A DNA stretch of 64,000 nt from Myxococcales bacterium (GTDB lineage Bacteria; Myxococcota; Myxococcia; Myxococcales; Myxococcaceae): assembly GCA_016191815.1 (NCBI GenBank), contig JACPVI010000064.1, forward strand, positions 47,308 through 111,307, in the 5' to 3' direction. Below, one piece after another: positions 1 to 9,357 of the stretch. The position numbers and the translations under genes are program-made. The notes beneath the pieces are model-generated. The model was not told where the DNA came from. It ran no database searches and was given only the letters and a program-made list of their open reading frames with translations. The first letter of the stretch is position 1, and every line of letters begins with the position of its first letter.

Positions 1-1
1 G

Positions 2-1312
2 CGGCTGTCGCTCTACGTGGCCTTCGCCTCGGGCCCCACACCGGCCGACCTGTCGGTGTTCAACAAGCTCGTCCTCGCGCTCAAGGGCGGAGAGGTCGAT
101 CTCTCCTCCTGCCGGTTCCACCTCGAATACACGCTCCGGGGATACGCGGGGCGCCTGGTGTTCCTCGAGGAGGTCTACGACTGCCACGCGCTCGTCTACG
201 AGCAGAAGTACGTGGACCTCAAGAACTTCTTCCGAAACGTCGCCCTGGTGCTGGCCCAGAAGGAGGGCATCGAATCCGAGTTCAAGGAATACACCCTGCA
301 GGTCCTCTACGATCTCGCCGTCTACAAGCGTTTCTTCAACGAGCAGGACCGCGTCCTGGCCAACGAGCCGGCGCACGTGGCCGAGGCGGCGCAGGCCTCG
401 CTGCTCGCCGGCGAGGGCCGGGAGTTCTTCCACTTCATGGACGAGCTGGTGGTGCGGAGGCTGGGCGAGGTGGTGCACGGATTCGACCGCGAGCGCCACG
501 AACGGCACGGCTACTACCTCCGCCGGCAGGTGTGGGAGCTGATCCTCGCCTCCGAATTCCTCAAGCGCACCAACCTCAAGCCTCGGGGCTACTCCGGCGA
601 CGCCGAGACGATGGAGATGCTGTACGAGAACCGGTTCGTCGGCCGGTACGTCTTCAACAAGCTGCTCCACAAGTTCCCGATCGAGCAGCCGGCGGCCCAG
701 GCGGTCCGCAACCGGCGAAAGCTCATCCCCGAGCTGATGCGGTCGGTGATCGCCCGGTTCCGTCAGGGTGACGCTCCCTTCCGGTTCTTCTCCGTCGCGG
801 CCGGCCCGGCGTGCGAGCTGCAGGACGTCTACCTGGGCCCCGAGGACTTCGAGCTGCTCGAGTGCTCGCTGCTCGACCAGGACCCTCACGCGCTCCAGCG
901 CGCCCGGGCCACCATCGAGCGGATCGAGGCGGCGCGGGACCAGCGGATCCGCTACAAGACTTACACCGACTCCGTCCGGACCATGCTCCGCGACCGCTCG
1001 CTGAGCGAGCGCCTCGGCCGGTACCACTTCATCTACTCGATGGGGTTGTTCGATTACCTGACTCTGCCGGTCGCCCGTGCCATTCTAGGGAGGCTTTACG
1101 GGCTGTTGGTTCCGGGCGGGGCGATGGTGATCGGCAATTATCACGTTGCCAACCCCTCCCGGTATTACATGGAATACTGGGCAGATTGGGTCCTTCACTA
1201 CCGAACCGAAGCGGACTGCCTCGAGCTGGCCTCGACCCTCCCGGGGGCGAAGGCGAGCATCACCTTCGAGCCGACCCGCTCCCAGATGTTCATGCTGGTC
1301 GAAAAGACCTGA
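2..1312 (+). CDS. SAM-dependent methyltransferase-like protein, 5' end cut by window edge
   Basis: The frame is open from the first bases of the window and no start with a ribosome binding site is visible (first candidate GTG at 17), so the gene almost certainly begins upstream. The C-terminal half looks like a class I methyltransferase: FFSVAAGPACELQDV (about residue 257 counted from 17) sits in the SAM-binding position, followed by ELLECSLLDQD and, near residue 336, FIYSMGLFDYL. The overall plan resembles proteins annotated as extracellular-factor 3-hydroxypalmitate methyl ester biosynthesis proteins; that is family resemblance and does not prove the substrate. The stop lies 5 nt before the phosphatase gene, so it probably belongs to the same operon as the signalling genes that follow. 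Confidence 0.7.
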   Translation, partial: RLSLYVAFASGPTPADLSVFNKLVLALKGGEVDLSSCRFHLEYTLRGYAGRLVFLEEVYDCHALVYEQKYVDLKNFFRNVALVLAQKEGIESEFKEYTLQVLYDLAVYKRFFNEQDRVLANEPAHVAEAAQASLLAGEGREFFHFMDELVVRRLGEVVHGFDRERHERHGYYLRRQVWELILASEFLKRTNLKPRGYSGDAETMEMLYENRFVGRYVFNKLLHKFPIEQPAAQAVRNRRKLIPELMRSVIARFRQGDAPFRFFSVAAGPACELQDVYLGPEDFELLECSLLDQDPHALQRARATIERIEAARDQRIRYKTYTDSVRTMLRDRSLSERLGRYHFIYSMGLFDYLTLPVARAILGRLYGLLVPGGAMVIGNYHVANPSRYYMEYWADWVLHYRTEADCLELASTLPGAKASITFEPTRSQMFMLVEKT

Positions 1313-1317
1313 GGGCC

Positions 1318-2709
1318 GTGCCGCCGCCCGCTCCTTCGCCGCCGGCCGTCGAGCCTAACGGCGGGTTCTCTGCCTACTGCGACGAGTTCATCCACTCGTG
1401 GGCCAAGACCCTCACCGCGCTGGGGATCGTCCTCATCCCCCTGTTCTACGTGCTCGATACGTTCACCATGCCCTCGGAGCTGCTGCCCCGGTTCGCGGCC
1501 GTCCGCACCGCGGCCACGGTGATCGCGGTGATCGAGCACATCATCCTCAGGCGGACCAAGCCGAGCCGCTTCTCCTACCTGCACGGGTACTTCTTCGGGC
1601 TGATGGTGGGGTCGATGATCACGGTGATGACCATCGACCTCGGGGGGTTCGACTCGAGCTACTACGCGGGGCTGAACCTGGTGATCGTCGGGGTCAACAT
1701 CCTGCTCCCCTGGCGGGCGATCCACGCGACCGTCAACGGCACCGTCCTGGTGACGATGTACGTCGCCGCCAACGCTGTCTTCGGCGGGCCGTTCCAGACC
1801 GCGAACCTGATCAACAACGTCTACTTCCTCGGCTCCACGGTCGTGATCTCGGTGGCGATCTCCTTACTCAGGTACCGGTTGACCGCGCAGGAGTTCAGCC
1901 TCCGCGAGAAGCTGCTCGAGACGAACCAGAGCCTCGACCGCTCTCGGAAGGAGCTGGCCGCTGCCCGCGACGCCCTCTGGGGCGAGATGGAGGTGGCCAA
2001 GCGGATCCAGACTGCGCTCCTGCCGCAGAACCAAGGCCTCGGTCCGTACGAGATCCGCGCGGTGATGCAACCGGCCGCCGAGGTGGGAGGGGACTACTAC
2101 GACATCATCCGGACCACCGCCGGGGAAGACTGGGTCACCATCGGAGACGTCTCCGGCCACGGGGTCGAGTCGGGCCTGGTGATGATGATGACCCAGACGA
2201 GCATCGCCACCACCGTCAACGCCATCCCCGGGCTGGAGCCTACCGACGTCTTCAACACGGTCAACGTGGTGGTCTGCGAGAACATCTCCCGCCTGGGCGC
2301 GATGCACTACATGACCTTGAACATCCTGAGGCTCAAGCCGGACCGGGTCACCGTGGCCGGCAAGCACCAGGACTTCCTGGTCTGCCGGGCTTCGAACGGC
2401 GAGGTGGACCAGATCTCCAACGACGGCTGCTGGCTCGGGGTGATCGCCGATACCCGGGGCGGGGTGGAGAACCAGGACATCCCGATGGCGGAAGGCGACC
2501 TCTTGCTGCTGTATACCGACGGCATCACCGAGGCGCGTTCGGCGAAGGGCGAGCTCTTCGGCGAGGCGCGGCTCAAGGCCACCCTCAAGCGGGTTGCCTC
2601 CCGGCCGCTGGACGAGGCCCTGCGCGCCATCCTCGACGAGGTCACTCGCTTCGAGACTCGTCAGGAGGACGACATCACGCTGGTGCTGATCCGGAAGAGC
2701 CGGGCGTGA
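1318..2709 (+). CDS. Membrane-anchored PP2C-type (SpoIIE-like) serine phosphatase
   Basis: 463 residues from GTG at 1318, with GAGG at 1311-1314 as a likely ribosome binding site. Residues about 30-185 hold several hydrophobic helices (for example TLTALGIVLIPLFYVL and SYYAGLNLVIVGVNILL), so the protein is a multi-pass membrane protein. A short helical linker leads to a C-terminal PP2C domain with all metal-binding signatures: GGDYYDI (about 256), GDVSGHG (about 275), YTDGITEA (about 398) and QEDDITLVLI (about 448). Such enzymes dephosphorylate STAS-type antagonists in partner-switching systems, and two STAS genes lie just downstream, so they are the likely substrates (inference). The membrane part is not a recognised sensor domain. 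Confidence 0.88.
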   Translation: MPPPAPSPPAVEPNGGFSAYCDEFIHSWAKTLTALGIVLIPLFYVLDTFTMPSELLPRFAAVRTAATVIAVIEHIILRRTKPSRFSYLHGYFFGLMVGSMITVMTIDLGGFDSSYYAGLNLVIVGVNILLPWRAIHATVNGTVLVTMYVAANAVFGGPFQTANLINNVYFLGSTVVISVAISLLRYRLTAQEFSLREKLLETNQSLDRSRKELAAARDALWGEMEVAKRIQTALLPQNQGLGPYEIRAVMQPAAEVGGDYYDIIRTTAGEDWVTIGDVSGHGVESGLVMMMTQTSIATTVNAIPGLEPTDVFNTVNVVVCENISRLGAMHYMTLNILRLKPDRVTVAGKHQDFLVCRASNGEVDQISNDGCWLGVIADTRGGVENQDIPMAEGDLLLLYTDGITEARSAKGELFGEARLKATLKRVASRPLDEALRAILDEVTRFETRQEDDITLVLIRKSRA

Positions 2710-2751
2710 GGGATAGGGCCGGGTAGATTGGTCTAGACGGCGAGCCAGATC

Positions 2752-2760
2752 GGAGGAGGA
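2752..2760 (+). promoter_or_regulatory. Ribosome binding site that decides a TTG start
   Basis: GGAGGAGGA lies 5 nt upstream of TTG at 2766. The ATG at 2761 is in another frame and meets a stop two codons later, so TTG 2766 is the start of the histidine kinase gene. Confidence 0.65.
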
Positions 2761-2765
2761 ATGCC

Positions 2766-3884
2766 TTGAGCGCCCGGCCACCGCGCAGGGTCTCGGCGGC
2801 GGCCATCGCCGCGGTCCTCCTGTGGGGGGCGTGCAGCGTGGCGCTCGCGGTAGACGTCGCGCTCCAGCTCGCCGGGGTGCTGAGTCTCGATGCGCGCGCG
2901 GTGTCCCTCTACCTCCTCTGCGGCGCGGGGTCGGTCCTGGGCGGCTATTGTTGGCTCGGGGCCTGGCGCCGGGCCGCTCCCAAGGCAGAGCACTCCGCGG
3001 GCGCAGAGGTGATGGAGGCGCTCGAGCTGCTCGCGCAGGAACAGGCGGCGGAGGTCGCCAAGCAGAACGAAGAGCTGAAGGCACGGGCCTTGGTGCTCCA
3101 GCAGCAGAACCGCGATCTCGAGCGCGCCAACCGGCTGAAGCGAGAATTCCTCGCCAACATGTCGCACGAGCTGAGGACGCCGCTCAGCTCGGTGATCGGG
3201 TTCTCCGAGCTGATGCTGGCGGAGATGGACGCGCCCCTCGCCCCCGAGCACCGCGAGTTTGCGCGCGACATCTACCGCGCCGGGAAGCACCTGTTGGAGA
3301 TGATCAACAACATCCTCGACCTGGCCAAGATCGAGGCCGGCCGGATGGAGTTCGCACGCGAGCCGGTCGACCTGGGCGGAGCGCTCCGTGAGGCCGAGGA
3401 AATCGTTCGATCGCTCGCGCTGAAGAAGGAGCTCTCGATGGAGGTCAACGTTGCGGATGTGACGATCTGCCTCGGCGACCGCCAGCGCGTGGTGCAGGTC
3501 GCGCTGAACCTCCTCTCCAACGCGGCCAAGTTCACTCCCCGGGGCGGGCGGGTCACCGCCTCCGTCCGGACCTGCGAAGATGGCGCCCATGCCGAGCTCG
3601 TGGTCCAGGACACTGGCATCGGCATCGACCCGGGGGACCAGGAGCTCATCTTCGAGCAATTCCGGCAGGTGGACGGCGGTATCGCACGCGAGTACGGAGG
3701 GACAGGGCTCGGGCTGGCACTGGTGCGCAAGTTCCTCGACGCGATGGGCGGCACGGTGTCGGTCGCCAGCCGGCTCGGCGAGGGCGCCACTTTCACGGTA
3801 CGGCTCCCGCGGCTGGCCGAGGCAGGCGCGGCGGCGGAGCAGAGCGCCGCTGCCGGCTCAGACACGCCCGAGAGATCCGCCTGA
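2766..3884 (+). CDS. Membrane sensor histidine kinase
   Basis: 372 residues from TTG. Two hydrophobic helices occupy roughly residues 10-60 with almost no loop between them, so there is no extracytoplasmic sensor domain. A coiled coil (about 75-125) leads to a HisKA domain with the phospho-acceptor His near 134 in NMSHELRT. The HATPase_c domain follows with N box NLLSNAAKF (about 248), G1 box DTGIGI (about 281) and G2 box GTGLGLAL (about 312). No receiver is fused. The response regulator at 6178 is the obvious local partner candidate. The position between a PP2C phosphatase and STAS genes suggests two-component input to a partner-switching output (inference). Confidence 0.9.
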   Translation: MSARPPRRVSAAAIAAVLLWGACSVALAVDVALQLAGVLSLDARAVSLYLLCGAGSVLGGYCWLGAWRRAAPKAEHSAGAEVMEALELLAQEQAAEVAKQNEELKARALVLQQQNRDLERANRLKREFLANMSHELRTPLSSVIGFSELMLAEMDAPLAPEHREFARDIYRAGKHLLEMINNILDLAKIEAGRMEFAREPVDLGGALREAEEIVRSLALKKELSMEVNVADVTICLGDRQRVVQVALNLLSNAAKFTPRGGRVTASVRTCEDGAHAELVVQDTGIGIDPGDQELIFEQFRQVDGGIAREYGGTGLGLALVRKFLDAMGGTVSVASRLGEGATFTVRLPRLAEAGAAAEQSAAAGSDTPERSA

Positions 3885-3956
3885 GCACGGAGTCTCGCTT
3901 CGTGCTAGAAGGCCACTGGCGAGCGGCGGCCGCGACCTGACGCCCTCGCCAGGAAC

Positions 3957-4352
3957 ATGGGCGCGTTCGAGTTTCCGGAGACGATCACCCCCGACTTCCA
4001 CATCCGCTCCTCCGAGTCGCCGGGGGCCTGGGCGGTCCGGTGCTCGGGCATCCTGGACGTCCCGGACGCCGCGGCGCACGTGCAGCCGCACCTGCTCGGT
4101 CTCCACAGCGCGGTGGTGGCCGCGAAGATCCCCTTGGTACGCCTCGACGTGACGGACGTCGAGTACATGAACTCGAGCGGCCTGAAGAGCTTCATGGCCT
4201 GGTTCCTGATCGCCTCCCAAAGCAAGGACCACCAGTACACCATCGAGGTCGGGTACGACCCGCACCGGAGCTGGCAGCAGGTTTCCCTGAGGCCGATGGA
4301 ACGGCTGGCGCCGAAGGTGGTGCGGCTCAAGCCCGCCCCGGCCGCCGGCTAG
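3957..4352 (+). CDS. STAS-like anti-sigma-factor-antagonist-type protein 1
   Basis: 131 residues. The centre carries VEYMNSSGLKSFMAWF (about 68-83), matching the STAS signature in which the Ser of a D/N-S-S-G-L loop is phosphorylated by a cognate GHKL kinase. It resembles the Synechocystis slr1659-type regulators more than classical SpoIIAA (family impression, not a search result). It is clearly paralogous to the next gene: both share CSG.LDV, EYMNSSG.K.FMAWF and a YDP..(S/T)WQ block. Likely role: a cytosolic phospho-switch protein between the adjacent kinases and the SpoIIE-type phosphatase. Confidence 0.78.
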   Translation: MGAFEFPETITPDFHIRSSESPGAWAVRCSGILDVPDAAAHVQPHLLGLHSAVVAAKIPLVRLDVTDVEYMNSSGLKSFMAWFLIASQSKDHQYTIEVGYDPHRSWQQVSLRPMERLAPKVVRLKPAPAAG

Positions 4353-4435
4353 CGCAGGCGCAACTGCCGCGGCCCGCGCCGCGGTGGAGAGAACGGGCGG
4401 CGGCTCCAGATGACAGCCGCGAGGAGAAGGGTGCG

Positions 4436-4837
4436 ATGGGTCGACTAGAGATTCCCCCCGGAGTCGTTCCGGGCTTTCACCTCGAGGTCGAGGCCAGAGG
4501 CAGCCGGGTCACGGTGACCTGCTCCGGGACGCTCGATGTCAGGGATCCCTCCGGAACCCTCCAGCCCGAGCTCTTGCGCCTCCACCGGGAGCTGCTCGAG
4601 GCGAAGGTCAGCGAGGTGCGTCTCGACTTCGTCCGCGTCGAGTACATGAACTCCAGCGGCATCAAGTGTTTCATGGCGTGGTTTCTCAAAGCCGAGAAGC
4701 AAGAGCCTCGCCCCTACACCTTCGAGGTGGTCTACGACCCCAATCGGACCTGGCAATACGTCTCCTTCACCACCATGGGACACATCGCACCGAACGTCCT
4801 CCGGATGGCGCCGATCGCAAAGGCCGATCCGCAGTGA
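4436..4837 (+). CDS. STAS-like anti-sigma-factor-antagonist-type protein 2
   Basis: 133 residues from ATG at 4436, with a purine-rich GAGGAGAAGG at 4421-4430. VEYMNSSGIKCFMAWF (about 67-82) carries the predicted phosphorylatable serines. It is the paralogue of the protein at 3957 and overlaps the next gene by 4 nt (GTGA), which indicates translational coupling to a GHKL partner. Having two close STAS copies side by side suggests two parallel outputs or a hetero-complex (inference). Confidence 0.78.
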   Translation: MGRLEIPPGVVPGFHLEVEARGSRVTVTCSGTLDVRDPSGTLQPELLRLHRELLEAKVSEVRLDFVRVEYMNSSGIKCFMAWFLKAEKQEPRPYTFEVVYDPNRTWQYVSFTTMGHIAPNVLRMAPIAKADPQ

Positions 4838-5490
4838 GCGAACCCCTGGCCGCCCCCGTTCCTCGGGAGGCAGTCGAGCCCAAGGCCGAGATGCAGCTGG
4901 TGATGCCGGCCGACTGGCAGCACATCCGCCAGATCCGCGAATTCCTCTACAACTCGGTGCTCTCCTTCGGAAAGGCCAGGGATTTTGCCGATCGGTGCGC
5001 GATGTGTGCGAGCGAGCTTTTGGAGAACGCGGTGAAGTACTCCGTGCCGGATAGTGAGATCAGCGTCTCGGTGCGGATCGACTTCAGCCGGTCGGCGATG
5101 ACCGTCGCGGTCGAGAACCAGACGGAGCCGGAACAGGCCGCCGAGCTCGAGCGCATCTTCGAGCAGGTGAGCCTCGCCAACCCGCTCGAGTCGTACGTGG
5201 TGAGGCTGCGCCAGGCCGGAGATCGGGACGACTCGAGCAGCCAGCTGGGGCTCGGGCGCATCCGCGCCGAGGGCCAGGGGTGGATTCGCTGCGAGCTGGT
5301 CGCCGCCGACCGCGTCCGGATGACCGTCGGAGTCCCGGAGAAGCGCTCGATCCCCGGCGCCGCGCTGGGCGGTGGAAAGCGCTACAGCGATCCGCCCGCC
5401 CCTCCTCCAGCGCACGAAGGCGGTCCGGCCGCCGCCCGGCCGAGAAAGCCTCGTCGCGGCACGCGGACGAAGCCCCGGGGGAAGCGGTAA
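4834..5490 (+). CDS. GHKL ATPase-like regulator (anti-sigma-kinase type) 1
   Basis: 218 residues from GTG overlapping the previous stop. An RsbW/SpoIIAB-like N box is visible, ASELLENAVKYS (about 59-70), and a G2-like LGLGRIRAEG near 136. The canonical G1 box DxGxG is not recognisable; its place holds VAVENQTEP. The last 40 residues form a Pro/Arg/Lys-rich tail that is probably disordered and could bind acidic partners or nucleic acid. Probable role: kinase or binding partner of the adjacent STAS proteins. The architecture resembles slr1658-type proteins paired with slr1659-type STAS proteins. Confidence 0.7.
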   Translation: MSEPLAAPVPREAVEPKAEMQLVMPADWQHIRQIREFLYNSVLSFGKARDFADRCAMCASELLENAVKYSVPDSEISVSVRIDFSRSAMTVAVENQTEPEQAAELERIFEQVSLANPLESYVVRLRQAGDRDDSSSQLGLGRIRAEGQGWIRCELVAADRVRMTVGVPEKRSIPGAALGGGKRYSDPPAPPPAHEGGPAAARPRKPRRGTRTKPRGKR

Positions 5491-5541
5491 CCTACCGCCG
5501 GAGGCGCCCGCCAGCGCCTCGGAAGAGGCTGGTGCAACAAG

Positions 5542-6003
5542 GTGGCAGAGTCGGCAAAGCTGGAGTTTTCCTTCAGTCCGGACTGGCGTTTCCTACGACA
5601 GCTCCGCCACTTCGTGCGCCACCTGGTGACGGCGCGGACCTCGAATCAGGAACTGGCCGAGCACATCGGGATGGCGGTCGCCGAGCTGACCGAGAACATG
5701 GTCAAGTACGCGCGCGGAGCCCAGGCGGTGGTCCGCCTGGAGATCAGCTCCGGTCGACCGGTGATCCGGGTGGAGGCGGAGAACGACGCCGATCCGGGGG
5801 CGATCGAAGAGCTGACCCGGGTCTTGGCGCAGGTCAACCGGGGCACGCCCGACGACGCCTACCTCGCCGCGCTGGCCGCGGTCGGCGGGGACGAACCGGG
5901 GAGCAAGCTCGGCCTGGCCCGAGTGCGCGCCGAGGCGCAGATGGCCCTGAGCTGCGAGGTGCGGGACAGGCGCGTGCGGGTCATCGCCGAGCGAGCCGCT
6001 TGA
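5542..6003 (+). CDS. GHKL ATPase-like regulator (anti-sigma-kinase type) 2
   Basis: 153 residues from GTG at 5542. VAELTENMVKYAR (about 46-58) is the N box and SKLGLARVRAE (about 121) the G2-like motif. As in the paralogue at 4834, the G1 box is replaced, here by VRVEAENDADPG. It lacks the basic tail of the first copy. With two STAS proteins upstream, the block contains two antagonist/kinase pairs. Confidence 0.7.
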   Translation: MAESAKLEFSFSPDWRFLRQLRHFVRHLVTARTSNQELAEHIGMAVAELTENMVKYARGAQAVVRLEISSGRPVIRVEAENDADPGAIEELTRVLAQVNRGTPDDAYLAALAAVGGDEPGSKLGLARVRAEAQMALSCEVRDRRVRVIAERAA

Positions 6004-6177
6004 GCCATGGACTCGCGAGCGCCGGGCAACCCCCTTGCGATGGCGATTTCCTTTGTTTGCGCGACTGGCTAGATTCCGGTGCACTCCGCGTGTGGCGAGA
6101 GGACGGGGCCGGCGCGAGGGCGTCATGCGGGGCGGGCGCGCAGAGCCTACGGGGCAAGAGGACGAGCCTGGATTCTC

Positions 6178-6630
6178 ATGAACGAACGCCCGCGCATCCT
6201 GGCTGTCGATGACGACCCGGCGGTCCGGGTGCTCCTCACCCGAGTGCTCAACCGGGCAGGCTACGACGTCCACGCGGTCGAGACCGGCGAAGAGGCGGTC
6301 GACTATCTGCAGGCAAACCCGGTCGCGCTGCTGATCGTGGACAAGAACCTCCCCCGGATGCACGGGCTCGAGGTGATCCGGCGCGGGAAGGAGCTGGCGC
6401 CAGATGTCCCGGTGCTGCTGATCACCGCCGCTCCTGAGCCGCAGCTCGCCGCGCAGGTGAAGGTCGAGGTCTACTTGCCCAAGCCATTCGCGAGCATCAA
6501 GGCGATCGAGGACGCGGTGAAGGAGGCGATCGCCCGAGGGAAGGCGAACCAGGAGCGGCAACAGATGCAGCGCAAGCTGGAAGAGGTGATGTCGCAGCTC
6601 CGCCGGCCCGAGGCGAAGAAGCCGATCTGA
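6178..6630 (+). CDS. Single-domain response regulator with short helical tail
   Basis: 150 residues. The receiver domain shows the acidic pocket (D11-D13 in AVDDDPAV), the phospho-acceptor Asp near 55 in LLIVDKNLPRMHG and the conserved Lys near 102 in YLPKPFAS. About 35 charged, helical residues follow and there is no DNA-binding domain, so output is probably by protein contact. It sits 175 nt after the second GHKL gene, in the same direction. The start ATG at 6178 precedes NERPRILAVDDD, the normal beginning of a receiver. Confidence 0.88.
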   Translation: MNERPRILAVDDDPAVRVLLTRVLNRAGYDVHAVETGEEAVDYLQANPVALLIVDKNLPRMHGLEVIRRGKELAPDVPVLLITAAPEPQLAAQVKVEVYLPKPFASIKAIEDAVKEAIARGKANQERQQMQRKLEEVMSQLRRPEAKKPI

Positions 6631-6724
6631 CGAGGGGCTGGCGCCAGGAGGGGCCGCTCGCCCGCCCGCGCCGCGAGGAGGCCGGGCTGCGCCGCCGGTG
6701 ACCCGGTGTTAAACCGTCTTCGGG

Positions 6725-8815
6725 ATGCCGGACTTCCAGCTCGAGAGCGACTTCCAGCCCCAGGGCGACCAGCCCCGCGCCATCGCGGAGCTCACCGAGG
6801 GAGTGCGGCGGGGCGACCCGCACCAGGTGCTCCTGGGCGTCACCGGCTCGGGGAAGACCTTCACCATGGCGAACGTGATCGCCAACGCGAAGCGGCCGGC
6901 GCTGATCATCGCCCACAACAAGACGCTCGCCGCGCAGCTCTACGGAGAGCTTGGGGACCTCTTCCCCAGGAACGCGGTCGAGTACTTCGTCAGCTACTAC
7001 GACTACTACCAGCCGGAGGCGTACGTGCCCTCCTCGGACACGTACATCGAGAAGGACTCCACCATCAACGACGAGATCGAGCGGATGCGGCACTCCGCCA
7101 CCCACTCGCTCCACACCCGGAACGACGTGGTGATCGTGGCGTCGGTCTCCTGCATCTACGGCCTGGGCACCGCCCGGGTGTACGTGGAGATGGCGGTCCA
7201 CGTGGACGTGGGCGAGGAGCTGGGCCGCGACGCGCTGCTCCGCAAGCTGGTGGAGTGCCAGTACGAGCGCAACGACTTCGACTTCCACCGCGGCACCTTC
7301 CGGGTCCGGGGCGACACGGTGGAGGTGTTCCCCGCCTACGAGGAGGACCGGGCGCTCAAGATCGAGTTCTTCGGCGACGAGGTGGAGCGGATCAGCGAGC
7401 TCGACCCGCTCCGGGGCGTGCCGCTGGGAGAGCTGGAGAAGGTGGTCATCTTCCCGGGCAGCCACTACGTCACCGAGCCCGAGCAGCGACGGCGGGCCGT
7501 CGAAGGAATCCGCGAGGAGCTGCGCGACCGGCTCGCCGAGCTGAGATCGCAACAGAAGCTGGTCGAGGCGCAACGGCTCGAGCAGCGCACCCTGTTCGAC
7601 CTCGAGATGATGGAGCAGCTGGGCTACTGCAACGGCATCGAGAACTACTCCCGGCACCTCTCCGGCCGCGCGCCCGGCGAGCCGCCGCCCTGCCTGCTCG
7701 ACTACTTCCCGAAGAACCTGCTGGTCTTCATCGACGAGTCGCACCAGACCGTCCCGCAGATCGGCGCGATGTACCGCGGCGACCGCTCTCGCAAGGAGAC
7801 GCTGGTGGAGTACGGCTTTAGGCTCCCCTCCGCGCTGGACAACCGGCCGCTCAAGTTCAGCGAGTTCGAGTCGATGGTGAAGCAGGCGGTCTACGTCTCC
7901 GCCACGCCGGCGGAGTGGGAGCTGCAGAAGGCCCGCGGAGTGGTGGTGGAGCAGATCATCCGCCCCACCGGGCTGATCGACCCCGAGGTAGAGGTCCGAC
8001 CGGTGCGAAACCAGGTGGACGATCTCCTGGAGGAGATCCGCCGCCGCTGCAACCCGGGCGGGGAGCGGGTCCTGGTCACCACCTTGACGAAGCGGTTGGC
8101 GGCGGACCTGACCGAGTACTACGCCCACGTGGGCGTCCGGGTCCGCTACCTGCACTCGGACATCGATGCCATCGAGCGCACCGCGATCATCCGGGATCTC
8201 CGCAAGGGGGAGTTCGACGTGCTGGTGGGGATCAACCTCCTGCGCGAGGGGCTCGACATCCCCGAGGTGTCGCTGGTGGCGATCCTCGACGCTGACAAGG
8301 AGGGCTTCCTCCGCTCCCACGTGTCGCTCATCCAGACCATCGGCCGCGCCGCCAGGAACGTGAACGGGAGAGTGATCATGTACTCGGACGTGGTGACCGA
8401 CTCGATGCGGATCGCCATCGACGAGACCAACCGCCGGCGCGAGGTCCAGCGGCGCTTCAACGAGGAGCACGGCATCACTCCGCGCACCGTGCACAAGAAC
8501 ATCCTCGACATGTCGCGTTACCTCTACGAGCACGCCGAGCTGGGGCTGCCCGCCGCCGCCGAGCCGGGAGACGACCTGCTGAGCCCCGAGCAAGTGCAAA
8601 CGCTCATCGAGGAGTGCACCGCCAAGATGCAGCAGTTCGCCGACGAGATGGAGTTCGAGAAGGCCGCGGAGATGCGGGACCGGGTGTTCCTCCTCAAGGA
8701 AATGGACCTCGGCCTCAAGCCTCCTCTCCGCAGCACCCTCACCACCCCTCCGCGCTCGGACGCCGGAAAGCCCGGCCGGCGGCCTCAGCCGGCCCGCTAC
8801 CGCAGGCGAAGGTAG
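6725..8815 (+). CDS. uvrB: Excinuclease ABC subunit B
   Basis: 696 residues, close to the family's usual length. UvrB verifies damage in nucleotide excision repair and loads UvrC. Visible landmarks are Walker [11 protein letters not shown] (about 38-47), the beta-hairpin region [18 protein letters not shown] (about 95-115), the DESH helicase motif in [11 protein letters not shown] (about 336), and a C-terminal UVR domain (about 622-660) that contacts UvrC. The tail after UVR is basic and Pro-rich. uvrC follows only about 540 nt downstream. Confidence 0.97.
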   Translation: MPDFQLESDFQPQGDQPRAIAELTEGVRRGDPHQVLLGVTGSGKTFTMANVIANAKRPALIIAHNKTLAAQLYGELGDLFPRNAVEYFVSYYDYYQPEAYVPSSDTYIEKDSTINDEIERMRHSATHSLHTRNDVVIVASVSCIYGLGTARVYVEMAVHVDVGEELGRDALLRKLVECQYERNDFDFHRGTFRVRGDTVEVFPAYEEDRALKIEFFGDEVERISELDPLRGVPLGELEKVVIFPGSHYVTEPEQRRRAVEGIREELRDRLAELRSQQKLVEAQRLEQRTLFDLEMMEQLGYCNGIENYSRHLSGRAPGEPPPCLLDYFPKNLLVFIDESHQTVPQIGAMYRGDRSRKETLVEYGFRLPSALDNRPLKFSEFESMVKQAVYVSATPAEWELQKARGVVVEQIIRPTGLIDPEVEVRPVRNQVDDLLEEIRRRCNPGGERVLVTTLTKRLAADLTEYYAHVGVRVRYLHSDIDAIERTAIIRDLRKGEFDVLVGINLLREGLDIPEVSLVAILDADKEGFLRSHVSLIQTIGRAARNVNGRVIMYSDVVTDSMRIAIDETNRRREVQRRFNEEHGITPRTVHKNILDMSRYLYEHAELGLPAAAEPGDDLLSPEQVQTLIEECTAKMQQFADEMEFEKAAEMRDRVFLLKEMDLGLKPPLRSTLTTPPRSDAGKPGRRPQPARYRRRR

Positions 8816-8866
8816 GTCCGCTCTCCCAGCTCGCCGGGGGTGGGCCGTCGCCGCTTCTCCTGCCGC

Positions 8867-9172
8867 CTACTTGATGCACCGCTTCGTGGAGGGCGAGGTC
8901 TCCGCAGCGTCCCCGCACTTCCCCGACGGACAGCTCAGCCCCCCGCAGTCGACCTGCTTCACGCAGATGGGCGCCGTCGTGCCCGCGTCGGGGTCCTCCA
9001 GCTGCGCGCAGATCGACCCCGACGGACATTGGTCCACCACCGGCTGCCCGGCGTCCGGAACGGTGACTCCCTCCAGCCGGCAATTGAGCGGCGTGCCACT
9101 GCTGCCGCCCGGGCCCGGCCCGCATGCGGAAAGGACCAGAACCGCGATTCCCGAAATCAGCGCTCGCTTCAT
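8867..9172 (-). CDS. Small cysteine-rich lipoprotein
   Basis: 101 residues from ATG at 9172, with GGAG about 6 nt upstream. The leader MKRALISGIAVLVLSAC ends in a lipobox (LSAC), so Cys17 is the predicted lipidation site. The mature part is short with a Gly/Ser linker and eight further cysteines, suggesting disulfide-stabilised export. No known domain is recognised. It lies antisense between uvrB and uvrC and is probably unrelated to repair. Confidence 0.65.
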   Translation of the reverse strand: MKRALISGIAVLVLSACGPGPGGSSGTPLNCRLEGVTVPDAGQPVVDQCPSGSICAQLEDPDAGTTAPICVKQVDCGGLSCPSGKCGDAAETSPSTKRCIK

Positions 9173-9357
9173 CTTGCTTCTCCTTTCGGTCGGGCCCTCT
9201 GCGAGCGGGGTGCCCAAAGGTGAGCACGCCAAGTGCCCGAAGCGCCTCGCCTGCGCGCCCGTGCTCCATGCTGCCGCCGCCGGAGGCGCCTCGAATTTCC
9301 GAGCCCTGACGCGGACGTCACAGCCCGGCTCGAATAAATAGAAGGAGAGGGACCCCC

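Noticed and set aside
6041..6060. Possible sigma54 promoter before the response regulator gene
   Set aside because: A GG is present but the GC element at the required 10-nt distance is missing.
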